Shown: one piece after another, positions 14,014-15,703 of the stretch | How positions within the stretch are numbered: the first letter of the stretch is position 1 | How the letters are laid out: each line of letters starts with the position of its first letter | Assembly: GCA_946479115.1 (NCBI GenBank) | Contig: CAMLED010000012.1 | Span: 1-15,703 of the forward strand | Length of the DNA stretch: 15,703 nt | Direction: 5' to 3' | From: an uncultured Candidatus Saccharibacteria bacterium | Lineage (GTDB): Bacteria; Patescibacteria; Saccharimonadia; Saccharimonadales; UBA6022 | Made by a program: the position numbers and the translations under genes | Notes under the pieces: generated by a model | Told to the model about the DNA's origin: nothing | Database searches by the model: none | What the model saw: only the letters and a program-made list of their open reading frames with translations

Positions 14014-14048
14014 TTGTTTTCGTGGAACATTTATGACATAATATGTCA
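14014..14048 (+). promoter_or_regulatory. promoter with overlapping palindrome, 14088 gene
   Basis: TTGTTT (14014-14019), 17-bp spacer, CATAAT (14037-14042). The -10 lies inside a perfect inverted repeat, TGACATA-A-TATGTCA (14034-14048), which is a plausible operator. Hexamers are only moderate. Confidence 0.45.
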
Positions 14049-14087
14049 AAATGGTTTTTCAGTATTAGAACTCTGGAAAGGTTTACC

Positions 14088-14462
14088 ATGGCACGTTTTA
14101 TGCAATTTGGGGATATGCACGTTCGCGACACGGAAACGTATCATGAGCTGCCGATCAACCAATGCACTCTTTACAGTTTGTCGAATGTCCCTGGCGTATA
14201 TGTCGCAACCCTGGACGACATCTCTGCCGGTGCGGAAGTTACCTTTCGTGTAGGACCTGCCGGAATGCGCGCACTGCACGAGGGCGGCCTGGATCGTCGT
14301 CGTGGCATTGTTATCGACTTCGAATACGAAGAGTGTATCTATAGCCCTATCCCGCCGTACAGAAACCAGTACAACGCCGGACTCCTTATTCCGCACGTTG
14401 TCGCTGTTCAGACTGGGTTCGACCCAGTGACTTACGCGGATGGGCTTCCCCTATTCAAATAG
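14088..14462 (+). CDS. hypothetical protein, 124 aa
   Basis: I do not recognise it. The chosen ATG at 14088 has GGAAAGG six bases upstream; an in-frame ATG at 14043 overlaps the promoter -10 and cannot be in the same transcript. The product is soluble and beta-rich. Visible segments: VYVATLDDI (43-51), EVTFRVGP, a Gly/Arg stretch GGLDRRRG, a strand IVIDFEYEECIYSPI, then PYRNQYNAG and a hydrophobic LLIPHVVAVQ near the end. The RRRGIVIDF segment recalls RRERLIMDF in the 14602 product, followed in both by an acidic run and PI-x-(x-x)-YR, but the similarity is too short to call homology. A strong hairpin begins at the last base of the stop codon. Confidence 0.65.
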   Translation: MARFMQFGDMHVRDTETYHELPINQCTLYSLSNVPGVYVATLDDISAGAEVTFRVGPAGMRALHEGGLDRRRGIVIDFEYEECIYSPIPPYRNQYNAGLLIPHVVAVQTGFDPVTYADGLPLFK

Positions 14463-14518
14463 CCCGTATTGTCGGGGTTTGGCTAATTCATGGCCAAACC
14501 CCGGCTGTACGGGCTTTT
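14462..14518 (+). terminator. long hairpin terminator after the 124-aa gene
   Basis: GCCCGTA pairs with TACGGGC. Inside, CGGGGTTTGGC pairs with GCCAAACCCCG (11 bp). TTTT follows. It begins at the last base of the stop codon TAG. It has the same overall plan as the family B elements but unrelated sequence. Confidence 0.88.
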
Positions 14519-14533
14519 AAATTGCATACATGA

Positions 14534-14539
14534 TATAAA
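14534..14539 (+). promoter_or_regulatory. extended -10 for the 14602 operon
   Basis: TGA TATAAA, with no acceptable -35 at 16-18 bp. It lies 16 bases past the previous terminator and about 60 bases before the next ATG. Confidence 0.35.
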
Positions 14540-14601
14540 TATGGTAAAAATACTTAAACGCCCTACAACAGTAGTGCGAAACAATCCGAAAGGATCGTAC
14601 C

Positions 14602-14991
14602 ATGACAGCAATAACAGTTGAGCAAGAAGGAGTCCTGCGGCTCGTAAAGTTTGTGCCGCGATTCAGAGAGCATAATGGATGGCAACTGACCTACAAGATC
14701 AGTCCTGTCGGTAAGCTAAGGCTAAAACCTGGCAGAGTTCACTACGAAGGATTTATCAAAGAGTTTTCGGGCGTAGAACTTGTCATGACTCTGATAAGTA
14801 ACGATCCTAGAAATCGAAGAGAGCGTCTCATCATGGATTTTCGTTCCAAGGATGATTGGCCTGCTCCTATTTACAGGAAGTGGTTTGAAGAAAACATTCA
14901 GCCTATTATCGAACATCACCCCGATGAATTCGGTGACAGAATTGACGGTCTCCTCATGCCAAATCCCAATCGTCGACCACGGCTTCATTAG
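14602..14991 (+). CDS. hypothetical protein, 129 aa
   Basis: I do not recognise it. The ATG has AAAGGA seven bases upstream. The product is hydrophilic and basic in its first half (LRLVKFVPRFREHNGW, LRLKPGRVHYEGF). It has beta-prone segments (VELVMTLIS and ERLIMDF), then an acidic-aromatic part (DDWPAPIYRKWFEEN) and a His/Asp-rich segment (IEHHPDEFGDR). The C-terminus is PNPNRRPRLH. No membrane span, signal peptide or catalytic motif is evident. It is followed after 21 bases by the 15013 gene, so the two form an operon, which pairs this unrelated protein with a member of the D-F/W paralog family. Confidence 0.68.
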   Translation: MTAITVEQEGVLRLVKFVPRFREHNGWQLTYKISPVGKLRLKPGRVHYEGFIKEFSGVELVMTLISNDPRNRRERLIMDFRSKDDWPAPIYRKWFEENIQPIIEHHPDEFGDRIDGLLMPNPNRRPRLH

Positions 14992-15012
14992 AATCGGCAA
15001 GAAAGGCTCATC

Positions 15013-15309
15013 ATGCCACCGGCTGACGACTTTTCGTTCACTATAGATTTCAGCAAGCTGACGACCAAAACAATCCAGCAATTATGCCAGATCGATTCGT
15101 CAGTCGAGCCAACGCCTGAACTGTGGGTGTCAATGACAGTTCAGGTCACGAATGAGCTGTATGCACATCTAAAGCCGGCTCACGTGAAGCGGATTTCTGT
15201 CGACATCGATCACCCGTACATGATTACGGTTCATTTGCCCTACGATCATGCTGTCAAAGCACAGAATCTGTTGATGAGATATTTGCGGACACGCAAACTC
15301 ACCTTTTAG
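15013..15309 (+). CDS. small protein of a local paralogous family (member 3), 98 aa
   Basis: The ATG has AGAAAGG six bases upstream, and the stop is TAG. It is a shorter member of the family: after a brief N-terminus the hydrophobic strand FSFTIDFSKL (7-16) aligns with LDFSNL of the 13167 product. KTIQQL, VEPTP and W38 keep the same spacing (D12 to W38 is 26 residues). ELY, a strand (PYMITVHL) and a C-terminal helix ending RYL follow, as in the longer members. It lacks the 20-25-residue N-terminal region of the other two. Soluble, no known motif; function is unknown. Second gene of the 14602 operon. Confidence 0.72.
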   Translation: MPPADDFSFTIDFSKLTTKTIQQLCQIDSSVEPTPELWVSMTVQVTNELYAHLKPAHVKRISVDIDHPYMITVHLPYDHAVKAQNLLMRYLRTRKLTF

Positions 15310-15314
15310 ATTAC

Positions 15315-15353
15315 TAGCCTCGCTTTTGCCTTAACCTGGTAAAAGCGAGGCTA
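15315..15353. terminator. bidirectional terminator between convergent genes
   Basis: TAGCCTCGCTTTTGCC pairs with GGTAAAAGCGAGGCTA, 16 bp with one G-U, and a 7-base loop. The flanks are A/T-rich but with short T-runs. It lies between the convergent genes ending at 15309 and 15360, so it can serve both. Confidence 0.8.
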
Positions 15354-15359
15354 CTTTAA

Positions 15360-15683
15360 TTACAAAACTATGCCGGCGGGCACAAAGTAGCAAATAATCG
15401 TGACAATGATCAAAATAGCGTACCAGATCTTACGATCTTCTTGGTATTTCTCGAACCTGTTAACCAGCAATAGACCAATCAAAAGGCCGACAGGTATACC
15501 TGTGAGCGGAATACCCATCCACGAGACCACTGTATGAAATTTCAGCCATAAGGTTCCTAGCAGCACAAATGCCACTAATTTTAGTAGATATGTACCGTCT
15601 GATTCAAAGACGCGTTCACGTCGAGTGATAGCCGTGGCTTTTGTTGTTGTTTTCTTCTTTGTTGTTTGTTTTTTCGTAACCAT
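15360..15683 (-). CDS. three-span membrane protein, 107 aa, unknown function
   Basis: I do not recognise it. I start at the ATG at 15681-15683; an in-frame TTG at 15701 lies before the likely promoter -10 and is not credible. Residues 1-22 are a Lys/Thr-rich stretch (KKQTTKKKTTTKATA) like the extension of L29, then three hydrophobic spans at about 32-49, 57-74 and 86-106. A charged loop NRFEKYQEDRK lies between spans 2 and 3. The protein ends right after the last span. The N-terminus is strongly positive, so probably cytosolic. A TGG TATACT box lies eight bases upstream of the ATG, which leaves no room for a Shine-Dalgarno, so the message may be leaderless. Confidence 0.7.
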   Translation of the reverse strand: MVTKKQTTKKKTTTKATAITRRERVFESDGTYLLKLVAFVLLGTLWLKFHTVVSWMGIPLTGIPVGLLIGLLLVNRFEKYQEDRKIWYAILIIVTIICYFVPAGIVL

Positions 15684-15691
15684 TACGTCGT

Positions 15692-15697
15692 AGTATA
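15692..15697 (-). promoter_or_regulatory. extended -10 directly before a start codon
   Basis: Minus-strand TGG TATACT, eight bases before the ATG at 15683. The -35 would lie beyond the right edge of the window. Confidence 0.4.
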
Positions 15698-15703
15698 CCA
15701 ATC

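Noticed and set aside
12991..14518. Integron attC sites after each small gene
   Set aside because: The one-gene-plus-hairpin layout resembles cassettes, but no GTTRRRY core, no integrase and no R'/R'' boxes are visible; promoters precede each unit and U-tracts follow each hairpin, as expected for terminators.
14088..14991. Homology between the 14088 and 14602 products around RRxxxxxDF...PI...YR
   Set aside because: The match is short, needs gaps, and the rest of the proteins differ. It is kept only as a hint in the feature text.
13573..15309. Homology of the 117-aa product to the 15013 product through a shared VEPTP string
   Set aside because: Only five residues match and the surrounding D-F and W marks are missing, so it is likely chance.
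91..15683. UGA read as Gly or Trp (code 25 or 4)
   Set aside because: Ribosomal proteins are full length with Gly as GGN and Trp as TGG throughout, and no in-frame TGA is needed.
1..15703. CRISPR array, tRNA, rRNA or transposase
   Set aside because: I saw no regular spaced repeats, no cloverleaf with CCA-proximal pattern, no rRNA-like stretch and no transposase motif or terminal inverted repeats.

Overview
This window is the core S10/spc ribosomal-protein superoperon of a small-genome bacterium, most likely a member of the Patescibacteria (CPR), and my best guess is Candidatus Saccharibacteria. The evidence is a near-complete S10-spc gene order that lacks rpmD (L30; loss of L30 is a known CPR trait), no UGA recoding, moderate GC, and many short lineage-specific genes around the operon. 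The lineage call is inference, because no rRNA gene is present.

On the minus strand, about 12.35 to 3.69 kb, lie 19 ribosomal-protein genes in the order L3-L4-L23-L2-S19-L22-S3-L16-L29-S17-L14-L24-L5-S14-S8-[36-aa membrane microprotein]-L6-L18-S5-L15. The operon starts from a strong sigma70-type promoter (TTGACA, 17 bp, TATATT with TG extension) and ends at a symmetric hairpin after L15. Nearly every junction is a TAATG overlap or a 1-3 base gap, so the cistrons look translationally coupled. S10 is not in its usual place upstream of L3. The unexpected tenant is a 36-codon single-span membrane protein wedged between S8 and L6.

Downstream on the same strand, secY is not joined to L15. Two unrelated membrane-protein genes (3174-3548 and 2059-3015), each with its own promoter and terminator, separate L15 from secY, which has its own promoter. 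The two intruding genes end in almost identical, unusually structured terminator hairpins. After secY there is an unrecognised 102-aa gene instead of adk/map/infA.

On the plus strand, 12.5 to 15.3 kb, diverging from the ribosomal operon, there are six small unrecognised genes in four transcription units. The first has a perfect-consensus promoter (TTGACA-17-TATAAT). Three of the six (12610, 13167, 15013) are visibly paralogous: a D-F pair and a W exactly 26 residues after the D, aligned without gaps. Two of the units end in copies of a second long terminator-like repeat. A convergent minus-strand gene at the right edge encodes a three-span membrane protein.

The ribosomal genes build the small and large subunits and SecY forms the protein-export channel. 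The flanking small genes have no function that I can assign.
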